Positions 31,266 through 38,984 of a DNA stretch of 40,905 nt are shown here, piece after piece. The position numbers were made by a program, and so were the translations under genes. The notes under the pieces are model-generated. The model searched no databases and was not told the DNA's origin. It was given only the letters and a program-made list of their open reading frames with translations. The number at the start of each line of letters is the position of its first letter. Position 1 is the first letter of the stretch. Origin of the DNA: a virus. Where the stretch lies: positions 1-40,905 of IMG/VR virus record IMGVR_UViG_3300017755_000017. The stretch is one strand, 5' to 3'.

Positions 31266-31781
31266 AAAGAGAAAATTAGTAAGAGTGTTCACTATCATAT
31301 AGAGAACAAAATACCACTTGCTGAGAACATTTATAGACTACACAGCGAAGAATTTTATAAGTTGTTTAGAGAGGCAAGAGATTTATTTAATGAGGGTGTT
31401 TTAGAAGTACATAGCTCTTGGGATAGACAATTACTAGAAAGTGACATTGGTGAGTTTGGTATATACGAAGAAGAAAAAGTACCTTTAGATATACCAATTG
31501 AAGAAGAAGAAAAAAACCCACCTTTAAATAAACCAAAAAGAGGTGGACCTAAAAAGTTTTATGTATTTGTCAAAGATGGCGACAAGATTAAGAAAGTCAC
31601 TTGGGGAGATACAACTGGACTATCAGTTAAACTGAAAAATCCAGAGGCGAGAAAAAGTTTTGCTGCTAGACACAGATGTGATCAGCAAAAAGACAAAACA
31701 AAAGCAGCGTATTGGGCTTGTAATTTACCTCGTTATGCTAAAAGTTTAGGTATGTCAGGTGGCGGAAACTTTTTTTGGTAA
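31245..31781 (+). CDS. DUF5872-like phage protein, probably virion-associated
   Basis: A 178-residue protein. The N-terminal 90 residues are helical and acidic. The C-terminal part KKFYVFVKDGDKIKKVTWGD and RKSFAARHRCDQQKDKTKAA with a following YWACNLPRY matches DUF5872, a domain with an ARH-x-C ... YW-x-C pattern (Cys in RHRCDQQ and YWACN) found in many phage proteins. The two Cys may bind zinc. It starts with the MLSFRDY tag-like sequence and overlaps the preceding gene by 14 bp. Probably a head or core protein from its neighbours; no direct proof. Confidence 0.65.
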   Translation: MLSFRDYKEKISKSVHYHIENKIPLAENIYRLHSEEFYKLFREARDLFNEGVLEVHSSWDRQLLESDIGEFGIYEEEKVPLDIPIEEEEKNPPLNKPKRGGPKKFYVFVKDGDKIKKVTWGDTTGLSVKLKNPEARKSFAARHRCDQQKDKTKAAYWACNLPRYAKSLGMSGGGNFFW

Positions 31782-32059
31782 TGAGTTTTCCGTTTGTTGA
31801 TATACGAGATGTTTTTGATAAAAATAAATTTACAAGAACATTTAAAAAGAATGTTAAATTAGATGAATTAGTTTGGCATAGAGATAAAAAAGATAGAGAA
31901 TTTATGGTTATGGAAGGAATTGGATGGAAGTTACAAATGGATAACGAGTTACCATCTGAATTAGAAATTGGAAGAGTATATAATATAGAAAAAGGAAAGT
32001 ATCATAGATTAATGAAAGGTAACAGCGATTTAAAATTAGAAATTAGGGAGTACAAATAA
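31781..32059 (+). CDS. Small conserved phage protein, possibly cupin-like
   Basis: A 92-residue protein starting MSFPFVDIRDVFDKNKFTRT. The pattern VWHRDKKDREFMVMEGIGWK and later GRVYNIEKGKYHRLMKGNSD suggests a small double-stranded beta barrel like a cupin, with His residues at positions that could bind metal; this is only a pattern-level guess. The ATG at 31781 overlaps the previous stop by one base (TAATG) and its stop overlaps the next ATG by one base. An in-frame TTG at 31775 is a less likely start. Confidence 0.6.
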   Translation: MSFPFVDIRDVFDKNKFTRTFKKNVKLDELVWHRDKKDREFMVMEGIGWKLQMDNELPSELEIGRVYNIEKGKYHRLMKGNSDLKLEIREYK

Positions 32060-34323
32060 TGAGTTTTATAGAAACATCACACAAAGTTTACAAAGATGTT
32101 GTTGAGTCAATGTCAGCAAATCTTATAAAAAGAGCTAAAGAGATTGCTGCTAAAATGGCTGGTAGCTACTCTAATGCTGTAAGAGAAATAGAAAAATTAC
32201 AAAAGAATTTATCCAATCATCCAGACGTTAAAAAAGCATTATTAACTGCTAACGAAGAAACATTGGATACCTTTACTGCAGAAGAAATATCAGAAAAGAT
32301 TAAGCCATTTATGATTTCATATAGTAAGAATGGTCAACACGCTGGATTTGAAGACGGTGATAGTTTAGCAGATATTCAAAACAAAGCAGCGTCATTAAAG
32401 AAAAAAGGTTTCACTATTGATAAAATGGGTAGATATAATCCACCTGTTAAAAAAGAAGAAATAGAAGAAAGTGCTAGTCAAGTACAAGTAAGACCTGATG
32501 GTAAAGGAAACTTTAATCTAATTTTTAGAGGAAAAGAGATAGGTTATTATCATAGAGAAGGTAGCAAATATATTGTTTACTACGACAAAGATGGTGACGA
32601 CTACGACCAATCAGATGAAGTTTCTAATGAAATGCAAGCTAAAAAATTAGCTTACGATAATATGAATGAAGAAATACAAGAAGGTATTAAACCTTATGTA
32701 TCTATGCAAAGAAATAAAGATACAGGTAAGATGAACTATGTTGTATTAGATAAAGATGAAAAAGAAGCTTTCAGATCGTCAGATGAAAGAGTGGCAAAAG
32801 ATTATTGGAAAAAGAATTACGATAAACTAAAAGAATCTAATTACATTGATTTAAAAGGTAAAATGACAGATAGTCAAATAGCCAATATCAAAAAAGTTTG
32901 GTCAGGTAAAACTAAAGCTGATTTAACTCAAGGTATTAAAGATATGATTAGCAAGATGGACCCAATTACAAAATTAGGTATCAAACAAGCTAAAATAAAT
33001 GTATTATCTGATTTGATTGAAGCAACAATGTCACCTCAAATGATAGCAACTCTCAAAAGAGAATATGAACCAATGAGAGGTAGAAAAATTACAGCTGCTA
33101 GAGCTAGACAATTAATGAACATACTAGATAAATTAGATGATAAAAATTTAAATTTATTAGCTAAACAAAATATACCTTTTGTATCTAGTGGTTCTAAATC
33201 TAAATTAATGGTTAGAAATATGAAAGTTAAGATTACCGACATAGACCCATTCAAAGAAGATATTGATTTAGATGAAGAAATGTTTGAAGCTTGTTGGACT
33301 GGTTATAAGCAAGTGGGTATGAAAAACAAAGGTGGCAAAAAAGTACCAAACTGTGTACCAGAAGATAACGAAATAGAAGAAAAATATACTGTACAGATAA
33401 CTAAAAAAGATGGTACTACTATTGAGTTAGGAAAATATAACACACCTGCTGAGGCACAAAAATTTGTTGATATGTACGGCAAAGGTGCTAAAGTTAAAAA
33501 AGAAGAATTAGAAATAGAAGAAGGTAAAATTAAAGATATATTCACTGCTAATAAAGAAGGTGAAAGTATTGCACAAATAGCTAAAAGATTAAAAATATCT
33601 TTATCTACTGTTAAGAGTGTATTAGGCGAAGCTATATCAGTCAAGGCATTTAAAAATGCTGTTGATCCATCAAAAAAAGGTTTAGAGATTTCTAAAACTG
33701 GTGGTATGAGTGGTACTATTATGATTAAAGATAAGAAAGAATTAAAAGATTTAGAAACTAAAATAGCACAAGCGAAAAGATTATACAATATTAAAGAAAC
33801 AAAAGCTATGAGCGATAGAGAGAAAAGATTACAAAGAGCTAAAGATATGATTAAGTATTATGATGCTCAAAAGAAAGCCGCTCTAAAAGGTAAGAATAAA
33901 GATTTAGCAAAGAAGATGTTAAAGAATGATTTATCTAAATCACAAATTAAAAAAGTACATAAAGTGGCTGACGATTTACCAAAGAAAGACTTTAAAGATA
34001 GATATGGTAAAGAAAAAGGTGACGCTGTTAGATTTGGCACTGCAACTAATATGGTTAAGAAAAAATTAGGTATGAAAGAAGAAAAAAGATTATATGTAGA
34101 AATGATTGCTGGTCTTAAAAAGAAGTCAGAAAAATCTGGAATGTCATATGGTATTCTAAAAAAAGTTTACGATAGAGGAATGGCTGCATGGAAAGGTGGA
34201 CATAGACCTGGTGCATCTCAACAACAGTGGGCATTTGCTAGAGTAAATTCATTTATAACAAAATCCTCAGGAACGTGGGGAGGCGCTGATAAAGACTTAG
34301 CTGCTAAAGTAAAGGGAAAGTAA
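32059..34323 (+). CDS. Mosaic polyprotein, probable head-interior protein with many L/I-x-E sites
   Basis: A 754-residue protein made of unlike small modules joined by Glu-rich linkers. Modules include a YDKDGDDYDQSDE unit (about 140-200), a KPYVSMQRNK unit (about 210-250), CWTGYKQVGMKNKGGKKVPN (412-431, found in many marine phage proteins), an HTH-like SIAQIAKRLKISLSTVKSV segment (503-521), and a C-terminal DUF5824-like domain with GMSYGILKKVYDRGMAAWKG (694-713). The linkers carry I/L-x-E followed mostly by a small residue: I135-E137|S, I206-E208|G, L257-E259|S, L319-E321|A, I486-E488|G and L522-E524|A. These resemble T4 gp21 prohead-protease sites. AGGGAG lies 8 bp before the ATG. Probably packaged and cut during head maturation; not proven. 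Confidence 0.65.
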   Translation: MSFIETSHKVYKDVVESMSANLIKRAKEIAAKMAGSYSNAVREIEKLQKNLSNHPDVKKALLTANEETLDTFTAEEISEKIKPFMISYSKNGQHAGFEDGDSLADIQNKAASLKKKGFTIDKMGRYNPPVKKEEIEESASQVQVRPDGKGNFNLIFRGKEIGYYHREGSKYIVYYDKDGDDYDQSDEVSNEMQAKKLAYDNMNEEIQEGIKPYVSMQRNKDTGKMNYVVLDKDEKEAFRSSDERVAKDYWKKNYDKLKESNYIDLKGKMTDSQIANIKKVWSGKTKADLTQGIKDMISKMDPITKLGIKQAKINVLSDLIEATMSPQMIATLKREYEPMRGRKITAARARQLMNILDKLDDKNLNLLAKQNIPFVSSGSKSKLMVRNMKVKITDIDPFKEDIDLDEEMFEACWTGYKQVGMKNKGGKKVPNCVPEDNEIEEKYTVQITKKDGTTIELGKYNTPAEAQKFVDMYGKGAKVKKEELEIEEGKIKDIFTANKEGESIAQIAKRLKISLSTVKSVLGEAISVKAFKNAVDPSKKGLEISKTGGMSGTIMIKDKKELKDLETKIAQAKRLYNIKETKAMSDREKRLQRAKDMIKYYDAQKKAALKGKNKDLAKKMLKNDLSKSQIKKVHKVADDLPKKDFKDRYGKEKGDAVRFGTATNMVKKKLGMKEEKRLYVEMIAGLKKKSEKSGMSYGILKKVYDRGMAAWKGGHRPGASQQQWAFARVNSFITKSSGTWGGADKDLAAKVKGK

Positions 34324-34324
34324 G

Positions 34325-34909
34325 ATGACAAAATATCTAAAAACTAAGCCTGGTAGTTTGGAAGACAATTATCAGCAAATGTTCAAAAAAGAATTAGAAA
34401 AATCTGGTAAATCTTTAGGTTCAATGAGTGACCAAGAAAAGAAAAACTTTTTTAATAAGATTGATAAAAAACATAAAGCTAAAAGTGAAGATTTAAATAA
34501 AGATGATGAGAAAACAGTTAAACCTATTATCAAACAACTTAAAAAATCTGTAACTGCTCACAATAAACAAGCAAAAGATTTAGAAAAAGCTGTTGATGAA
34601 GCTGTTGATCCAGAAACTATAAACAATATGAGAGATAAGATTACTAAACTTAATGATAAGATCAATACATTAAATAAAGGTAATCCAGAAAATCAATCTA
34701 AAATCGCTGTAATGCAGGCAGATATTGAAGCAACTAAACTCAAAATGAGAGAGATGCAAAGAAAAGATGCCGAAGACAGAACTAAAACAGATACTGCAGA
34801 AGAAGTAGAAGGTGAAAAGAAAATGAAATATAAAGAAATGAAGAAAAAAACTATGACAAATAAACCTAAAACTCCTGTAGATGTTAACCCAAGTGTTGAA
34901 TATAAGTAA
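34325..34909 (+). CDS. Coiled-coil phage protein, possible prohead core or structural protein
   Basis: A 194-residue, highly charged protein starting MTKYLKTKPGSLEDNYQQMF. Heptad-like helices run through residues 60-150 (IIKQLKKSVTAHNKQAKDLE and INNMRDKITKLNDKINTLNK), with a Lys/Glu tail. The opening PGSLE ... and a KKHK segment are familiar from marine T4-like proteins near head genes. It begins 1 bp after the stop of the mosaic protein. Scaffold-like composition (high K+E, no Cys, coiled coil) suggests a core or scaffold role, but sequence alone cannot decide. Confidence 0.6.
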   Translation: MTKYLKTKPGSLEDNYQQMFKKELEKSGKSLGSMSDQEKKNFFNKIDKKHKAKSEDLNKDDEKTVKPIIKQLKKSVTAHNKQAKDLEKAVDEAVDPETINNMRDKITKLNDKINTLNKGNPENQSKIAVMQADIEATKLKMREMQRKDAEDRTKTDTAEEVEGEKKMKYKEMKKKTMTNKPKTPVDVNPSVEYK

Positions 34910-34918
34910 TGAATAAAA

Positions 34919-35569
34919 ATGAATTTTGTAGCAAACATACCTTATATAAAGTGTTGGGTTAGAAAAGAATACTTACACGACCTTGAGAGAGGACACGGAG
35001 AGTTTGTAGAGTGTGTTCTATTGGCCGTCAAGTCAGTACAAGGACGTGCTCTTATGTTTGAAGCATACTTACCAGAGTATGGTGCTTGTTTTGATAAATT
35101 TCCTATATCAGCTTTTGTTTGGAAAACAGATATAAAAGAAGAAGAACAATTACCATTGAGCACAATTGAATTGTGGGATAGCTTTAGTAATAATATTCAA
35201 GTATGGAGTAAGAGATTATTAAAAAACTGTGATGTAGAAATTATGTTAAAGGGTGGTGGCAGAATGAAAGGTGAATACCTTTTCACAATAGATGCCTGCC
35301 ACGGTGATAACAATATGATTGATGTTGGTGTTAGTGAAGTACCAAGTGAACATAAACAACATAATTTTGGTAAACTAAACAATGGACAATTCTTTGCTCA
35401 ACCAAATAATAGAATGTTATGGTACGAACAAAGTTTAACACCTAAAGAATTAAAAAGACCAGACTTTCAAGTATCAACAAGAGAGTTTTTCTGTGAACAA
35501 GAAAGTAAATGGGCGTTTGGTGATAGTAATGATTACTTTTACAAAGACGAGGAGAGAGAAGAAAAATAA
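34919..35569 (+). CDS. Conserved marine T4-like hypothetical protein
   Basis: A 216-residue protein whose first half (YIKCWVRKEYLHDLERGHGE, VKSVQGRALMFEAYLPEYGA, DKFPISAFVW) belongs to a widely conserved marine T4-like group of unknown function. No motif for an enzyme is visible. Residues about 110-150 (VEIMLKGGGRMKGEYLFTID) suggest a beta barrel; the C-terminus is acidic (DEEREEK). It ends one base before the HAD gene (TAATG), so the two are coupled. A short alternative frame opens at 34909 but is less convincing. Confidence 0.65.
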   Translation: MNFVANIPYIKCWVRKEYLHDLERGHGEFVECVLLAVKSVQGRALMFEAYLPEYGACFDKFPISAFVWKTDIKEEEQLPLSTIELWDSFSNNIQVWSKRLLKNCDVEIMLKGGGRMKGEYLFTIDACHGDNNMIDVGVSEVPSEHKQHNFGKLNNGQFFAQPNNRMLWYEQSLTPKELKRPDFQVSTREFFCEQESKWAFGDSNDYFYKDEEREEK

Positions 35570-36048
35570 TGTTACCTAGAATTTATTGTGATATGGATGG
35601 AGTATTATGTGACTTCAAAAAAAGCGCAGAGAAAGTTACAGGCAAACCTATCTCTCAATGGATGTATGCAAGTAAAACAGAAAAGTGGGATAAGATAAAA
35701 AACAATAAGAGATTTTGGTATGATCTACCTTGGCAACCAGGTGGTAGAGAACTATGGGCATTCATATCACGTTATAATCCACACATACTATCGGCGCATG
35801 TTGAAGAAACACACGACCCTAATTGTATACCAGGTAAATCACATTGGGCTAGAAGTAATCTAGGTCTAGGTTTCAATAGAATTAATCTCGTAAAGAGAGT
35901 ACAAAAACAAAACTTTGCCAATAAAAACTCTATACTCATTGATGATTATAGAAAAAATACAGATCAATTTACTGCTAGAGGAGGCAAAGGAATAGTACAC
36001 ACTAGCACGTCAATTACCATAAGAGAACTTAAAAAACTAGGCTTTTAA
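35569..36048 (+). CDS. HAD-family phosphatase, 5'(3')-deoxyribonucleotidase-like
   Basis: A 159-residue protein with the HAD motif I YCDMDGVLCDF (Asp8 nucleophile, Asp10), motif II-like Ser in HILSAHVEE, a Lys in the PGKSHWARSNLGL segment and motif III ILIDDYRKN. This is the layout of small phage 5'-nucleotidases of the NT5C group, which dephosphorylate deoxynucleoside monophosphates and could balance nucleotide pools. It directly precedes a late promoter. The substrate is inferred from the family only. Confidence 0.8.
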   Translation: MLPRIYCDMDGVLCDFKKSAEKVTGKPISQWMYASKTEKWDKIKNNKRFWYDLPWQPGGRELWAFISRYNPHILSAHVEETHDPNCIPGKSHWARSNLGLGFNRINLVKRVQKQNFANKNSILIDDYRKNTDQFTARGGKGIVHTSTSITIRELKKLGF

Positions 36049-36051
36049 TCT

Positions 36052-36059
36052 TATAAATA
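36052..36059 (+). promoter_or_regulatory. T4-type late promoter
   Basis: TATAAATA, exact T4 late consensus, 4 bp after the HAD gene stop and 56 bp before the ATG at 36116. The leader contains an AAAGGGAGAG SD. Confidence 0.75.
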
Positions 36060-36115
36060 TACACATATATATTTAAAATTGAGTACCTTAACAATTAACA
36101 AAGGGAGAGAATACT

Positions 36116-36400
36116 ATGTCAAGTTGGGCAAAAGCGGATGCCGCAGGGTCGGCTCCATTATGGGCAGCAAGCCAATTCGGTTTAGCGCCTACAACAGGAA
36201 ACAGAACTACGTTGTTTGGTAATACAACAGCAGATCAAATTATTACTAATTCAACAATAGGGTTGTTTAATTACACACACAGTGAAGTGCCAGCAGGCGC
36301 TCACCAAGGTTGGGTTTTGAAAACAACTGGTAAGTCTAGCTCAGGAAGAGATGGACGAGTAACAGTTGAAACATTAGTATGTATGACATCTAATACATAA
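36116..36400 (+). CDS. Probable virion structural protein (late gene)
   Basis: A 94-residue protein starting MSSWAKADAAGSAPLWAASQ, rich in Ala, Thr, Gly and Ser, with RTTLFGNTTADQII and GAHQGWVLKTTGKSSSGRDG. Composition and the exact late promoter directly upstream point to a virion protein; similar small proteins occur as structural components in marine T4-like phages. Its GC content is a little higher than neighbours, as for highly expressed structural genes. A perfect hairpin with a TTCG loop follows. The location in the particle is unknown. Confidence 0.65.
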   Translation: MSSWAKADAAGSAPLWAASQFGLAPTTGNRTTLFGNTTADQIITNSTIGLFNYTHSEVPAGAHQGWVLKTTGKSSSGRDGRVTVETLVCMTSNT

Positions 36401-36410
36401 TAATTAATTA

Positions 36411-36430
36411 GTGGCCTCTTCGGAGGCCAC
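36411..36430 (+). terminator. Strong hairpin with TTCG tetraloop after a late gene
   Basis: GTGGCCTC (36411-36418) pairs perfectly with GAGGCCAC (36423-36430) around TTCG. There is no T run downstream (ATTAAAGAGG follows), so it may act as an RNA stabiliser or processing signal rather than a full terminator. Confidence 0.6.
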
Positions 36431-36448
36431 ATTAAAGAGGAAAATAAA

Positions 36449-36715
36449 ATGGCTAAATGGGCTTATATAAAATACAAAGGTGCTGCAGATAGAGATGCAC
36501 ATAGAGGTGTAGTATATGATATACAAGACACACCTTCTAATCCTGAAGTAGAAAGAAATATGAGAGCAGAAGAAGTAAATACTACAGGTCCTAGTGGCGA
36601 GTGGATTCAATGCTCTGATGATACAGCTTTAGGTGATGCATATGATGGTAATGGTAATTGGGTAGTAATGGCCGATTATCTTACTGGTAGAGAAAACGGC
36701 ACTATAACTTGGTAA
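36449..36715 (+). CDS. Small late protein, probably structural
   Basis: An 88-residue acidic protein starting MAKWAYIKYKGAADRDAHRG. Contains VVYDIQDTPSNPEVERNMRA, EWIQCSDDTALGDAYDGNGN and a C-terminal YLTGRENGTITW. Its ATG follows AGAGGA and comes 18 bp after the strong hairpin. Flanked by two late boxes, it is likely transcribed late. No family recognised beyond resemblance to small marine phage virion proteins. Confidence 0.6.
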   Translation: MAKWAYIKYKGAADRDAHRGVVYDIQDTPSNPEVERNMRAEEVNTTGPSGEWIQCSDDTALGDAYDGNGNWVVMADYLTGRENGTITW

Positions 36716-36721
36716 TAAATA
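36714..36721 (+). promoter_or_regulatory. T4-type late promoter variant
   Basis: AATAAATA, one base from the T4 consensus, overlapping the stop of the preceding gene and 66 bp before the ATG at 36788. Confidence 0.55.
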
Positions 36722-36735
36722 TATTAACAAAGTGA

Positions 36736-36771
36736 TGTAGGAAAATACCTACAGTAGCATTCCCGAAAGGG
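36736..36771 (+). promoter_or_regulatory. Two small hairpins in the leader of the 36788 gene
   Basis: TGTAGG (36736-36741) pairs with CCTACA (36748-36753), and CCC (36762-36764) pairs with GGG (36769-36771) around GAAA, a GNRA-type loop. They would lie near the 5' end of the late transcript, ahead of TAGGAG. Confidence 0.4.
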
Positions 36772-36787
36772 TTAATAGGAGATAAAA

Positions 36788-37255
36788 ATGGCAGATAAAA
36801 AAATAACAGCGCTGACCGATTTAGGTACAGCATTAGCAGATGCGGATTTGTTTCACGTTGTGGACGACCCATCAAACACACCAATAAACAAAAAGATTTC
36901 AGCAGCAAATGTTTTTAACAACATACCGTCTTGGTTAGGATTGAAACAAACATCTCAATCATTAACTTCAGATGGATCAACTGCATTAATTATTGATGTA
37001 ACATCAGCAATAACAGAAATCAATGCAACAGGTGGTACAGGTGCAGCTTCAGTAGCAGATGGTGCAGATGGTCAAGTTAAGACTATCATTAACACAGCAA
37101 CATCAGGAACTAGTGCAATCACAGTAACACCAGCAAGCAGAAGAGGTTATTCGTCAATCACTTTAGATAAAGAAGGTGAGACAGTTACTTTGATGTTTAA
37201 AAATTCAAAATGGAATGTCATTGCAGAAGGTAATGGCGCAACAGTGAACGCTTAA
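36788..37255 (+). CDS. Probable virion structural protein, tail-fibre or decoration type
   Basis: A 155-residue protein starting MADKKITALTDLGTALADAD, followed by LFHVVDDPSNTPINKKISA. This opening is common to phage tail-fibre-like and decoration proteins of marine phages. The rest is beta-rich with many Thr, Ser, Ala and Gly (ITEINATGGTGAASVADGAD), ending in WNVIAEGNGATVNA. A near-consensus late box and leader hairpins precede it. Likely a virion surface protein; copy number and location are unknown. Confidence 0.7.
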   Translation: MADKKITALTDLGTALADADLFHVVDDPSNTPINKKISAANVFNNIPSWLGLKQTSQSLTSDGSTALIIDVTSAITEINATGGTGAASVADGADGQVKTIINTATSGTSAITVTPASRRGYSSITLDKEGETVTLMFKNSKWNVIAEGNGATVNA

Positions 37256-37272
37256 TTTATTAAGGAGATATT

Positions 37273-37470
37273 ATGGCTATTGATGAGAAATTAATTATAG
37301 AAGAAAAAAAACTATTAGAAAAAGATTTTAGTACATTAAAAACTAAAATTGAAAAGTTTGAAGCAGACTTGGGTCAAATGAGAAGCAATTTAAATGCAAT
37401 CTATGGCGCAATACAACAATGTGACAAACTTATGAAAATAGGGAAAGAGAAACAAGATGAAAAGGTTTAA
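37273..37470 (+). CDS. Small coiled-coil protein
   Basis: A 65-residue helical protein starting MAIDEKLIIEEKKLLEKDFS, with hydrophobic residues spaced as in a coiled coil (LKTKIEKFEADLGQMRSNLN). TAAGGAG lies 7 bp before the ATG. Its 3' end overlaps the next small gene by 14 bp. Similar small coiled-coil proteins occur in this position in marine T4-like phages. Function unknown. Confidence 0.6.
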   Translation: MAIDEKLIIEEKKLLEKDFSTLKTKIEKFEADLGQMRSNLNAIYGAIQQCDKLMKIGKEKQDEKV

Positions 37471-37594
37471 ATCTTACATAAACGAAGAGGATTTAAAAGA
37501 CTTTGAAGAAGATTTGGTAGGTTCGTCAGAAGTAAAATCTGATAAAGACCAAAAAAAAACTAAAGAAGAAGAGGAAAAAAATGAAAACATTTAA
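37457..37594 (+). CDS. Small acidic protein with head-tag-like N-terminus
   Basis: A 45-residue protein, MKRFKSYINEEDLKDFEEDL, ending in a Lys/Glu-rich tail. It overlaps the genes on both sides by 14 bp. The start MKRFKSYINE|E parallels the next gene's MKTFKQHIKE|S, each with F at position 4 and I-x-E at 8-10, as expected of capsid-targeting sequences cut by a prohead protease. It may be little more than such a tag plus a charged tail. Confidence 0.5.
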   Translation: MKRFKSYINEEDLKDFEEDLVGSSEVKSDKDQKKTKEEEEKNENI

Positions 37595-38012
37595 ACAACA
37601 TATAAAGGAAAGTCACGCTTCTTATGGTGTTGGTACGCAGGATCAAAATTCTGCTGAAGACAGCAACAAAGGTGCACACAATATTGACAATCCTGAAGTT
37701 TTAAAAAGTGTGAATGCTTTTGTTGGCGCAATTGCAGACCGTGAATATATAGACCCTTCTCACGCTGTTAATGAATTAAAAGAAAAACTAGGAAGACTTG
37801 GTTTATCTTTTGATGATGTTAAGTTAGAGGGAGATAATGGAACAGTTACACTAGCAGTGAAACAGTTTGGTGGTAGATTTGGTAAGGACATAGATGGTGC
37901 CGATATTAATGATGATGGAGTTAGTCATAAAAAATCTGGTGGCTTAAAAATAGAGTTTAAACACGAAAAAATGTCAAACAATACATCAAAAGTTTTTGCT
38001 AAATTAGTATAA
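37581..38012 (+). CDS. Probable head-interior protein with N-terminal targeting-like tag
   Basis: A 143-residue protein starting MKTFKQHIKESHASYGVGTQ. The first ten residues look like the N-terminal capsid-targeting tags of T4 internal proteins, with I8-x-E10 before Ser. The rest has a helical segment (NPEVLKSVNAFVGAIADREY), a beta part (VKLEGDNGTVTLAVKQFGGR) and an Asp/Gly-rich loop (GKDIDGADINDDG) that could bind a metal ion. An AGGAAA run precedes the ATG. Marine T4-like homologues are known only as conserved proteins of unknown function. Confidence 0.6.
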   Translation: MKTFKQHIKESHASYGVGTQDQNSAEDSNKGAHNIDNPEVLKSVNAFVGAIADREYIDPSHAVNELKEKLGRLGLSFDDVKLEGDNGTVTLAVKQFGGRFGKDIDGADINDDGVSHKKSGGLKIEFKHEKMSNNTSKVFAKLV

Positions 38013-38031
38013 CTTTTTATTGTTTGATATT

Positions 38032-38394
38032 ATGTTTAAACAGATCACTGAAGATAATTGGTTGTTGTTTGCACAACAAAACTATGACAATCCTACTCTA
38101 CAAAAAGAGGAGGAATTATATGATGACTTGAAAAGATTTAAGTATTTAAAACGTCTATTAAGAAAATATAAACATACAGGCGATTTAAATATTAGACTTG
38201 TGGTTAATCATATTATAGTTTTACAAAATGTATTTGGTGTAGAAGCTTCGGTTACATTATTGTTATATAAATTAAATACACAATATTGGCCAGCTTTAAA
38301 ATCTGTTTTGAACTATCTAAATTATCTATATCCACACGAATTAAATATTGTGGGTGCAGATGATAATGTAGAAAAAATGTTAGAGGAACTATAA
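38032..38394 (+). CDS. Conserved marine T4-like hypothetical protein
   Basis: A 120-residue helical protein starting MFKQITEDNWLLFAQQNYDN. The frame is open from a TTG at 38020; I prefer the ATG at 38032 because the conserved text begins there, although neither has a good SD. Helices DDLKRFKYLKRLLRKYKHTG, RLVVNHIIVLQNVFGVEASV and WPALKSVLNYLNYLYPHE fill the protein. It is coupled to the next gene by a one-base overlap. Homologues are common in marine T4-like genomes in a run with the following genes; role unknown. Confidence 0.65.
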   Translation: MFKQITEDNWLLFAQQNYDNPTLQKEEELYDDLKRFKYLKRLLRKYKHTGDLNIRLVVNHIIVLQNVFGVEASVTLLLYKLNTQYWPALKSVLNYLNYLYPHELNIVGADDNVEKMLEEL

Positions 38395-38984
38395 TGGCAA
38401 GTAGAAGTGTGGATTTATTAATAGCTTACAGAATTATAAAACTATTAGTAACTCCATTTAATAAACAAGAAGCTTATAAGACAGGTATCATAGACGAAAA
38501 GGGTAAAGTCTTAAAGAAGATGAAAGACTTAACTACGGAAAAAGAACGTAGCTCTTATACTATGTTACATAGATTTATTTTCAATCTAAAAAGAATATTA
38601 CAAAAATTTGGATTAGGAAGTAAAGTAGGTTCTTTTGCTGTCGCTATGGGACTACTGCTCAAAGAAGACAAATCCTTTCAACAACATCAATCACTAATAG
38701 AATCAACACTTGTAAAATATCTAAAAGAAAATAAAGACTTTGATATGCCTACGATAAATGAAGAAGTTTTTAAACAAGATATTTTACCAGAAGGTAATTA
38801 CAAAGTAAACTATGATGTAATTGATGAAGTAGGTAACATAGTGGCTAACAAAAATGATATTGTAGTTACTGAAAAAAGTATTAAGCCATTAAACACAATA
38901 CTTGGTATTGATTTGTATGAAGTTATACATAGTCAAACTGGTAAATACTTTACTATAAATGGAGATAATTTAACAAATGCCTAG
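38394..38984 (+). CDS. Conserved marine T4-like protein, possibly virion-associated
   Basis: A 196-residue protein starting MASRSVDLLIAYRIIKLLVT. Residues 1-105 are mostly helical and basic (LHRFIFNLKRILQKFGLGSK, VGSFAVAMGLLLKEDKS). Residues 110-196 look beta-rich (YKVNYDVIDEVGNIVANKND). Conserved next to its present neighbours in marine T4-like phages, usually without known function. The 3' end overlaps the next gene by 8 bp. The hydrophobic FAVAMGLLL stretch is too short for a confident membrane segment. Confidence 0.6.
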   Translation: MASRSVDLLIAYRIIKLLVTPFNKQEAYKTGIIDEKGKVLKKMKDLTTEKERSSYTMLHRFIFNLKRILQKFGLGSKVGSFAVAMGLLLKEDKSFQQHQSLIESTLVKYLKENKDFDMPTINEEVFKQDILPEGNYKVNYDVIDEVGNIVANKNDIVVTEKSIKPLNTILGIDLYEVIHSQTGKYFTINGDNLTNA

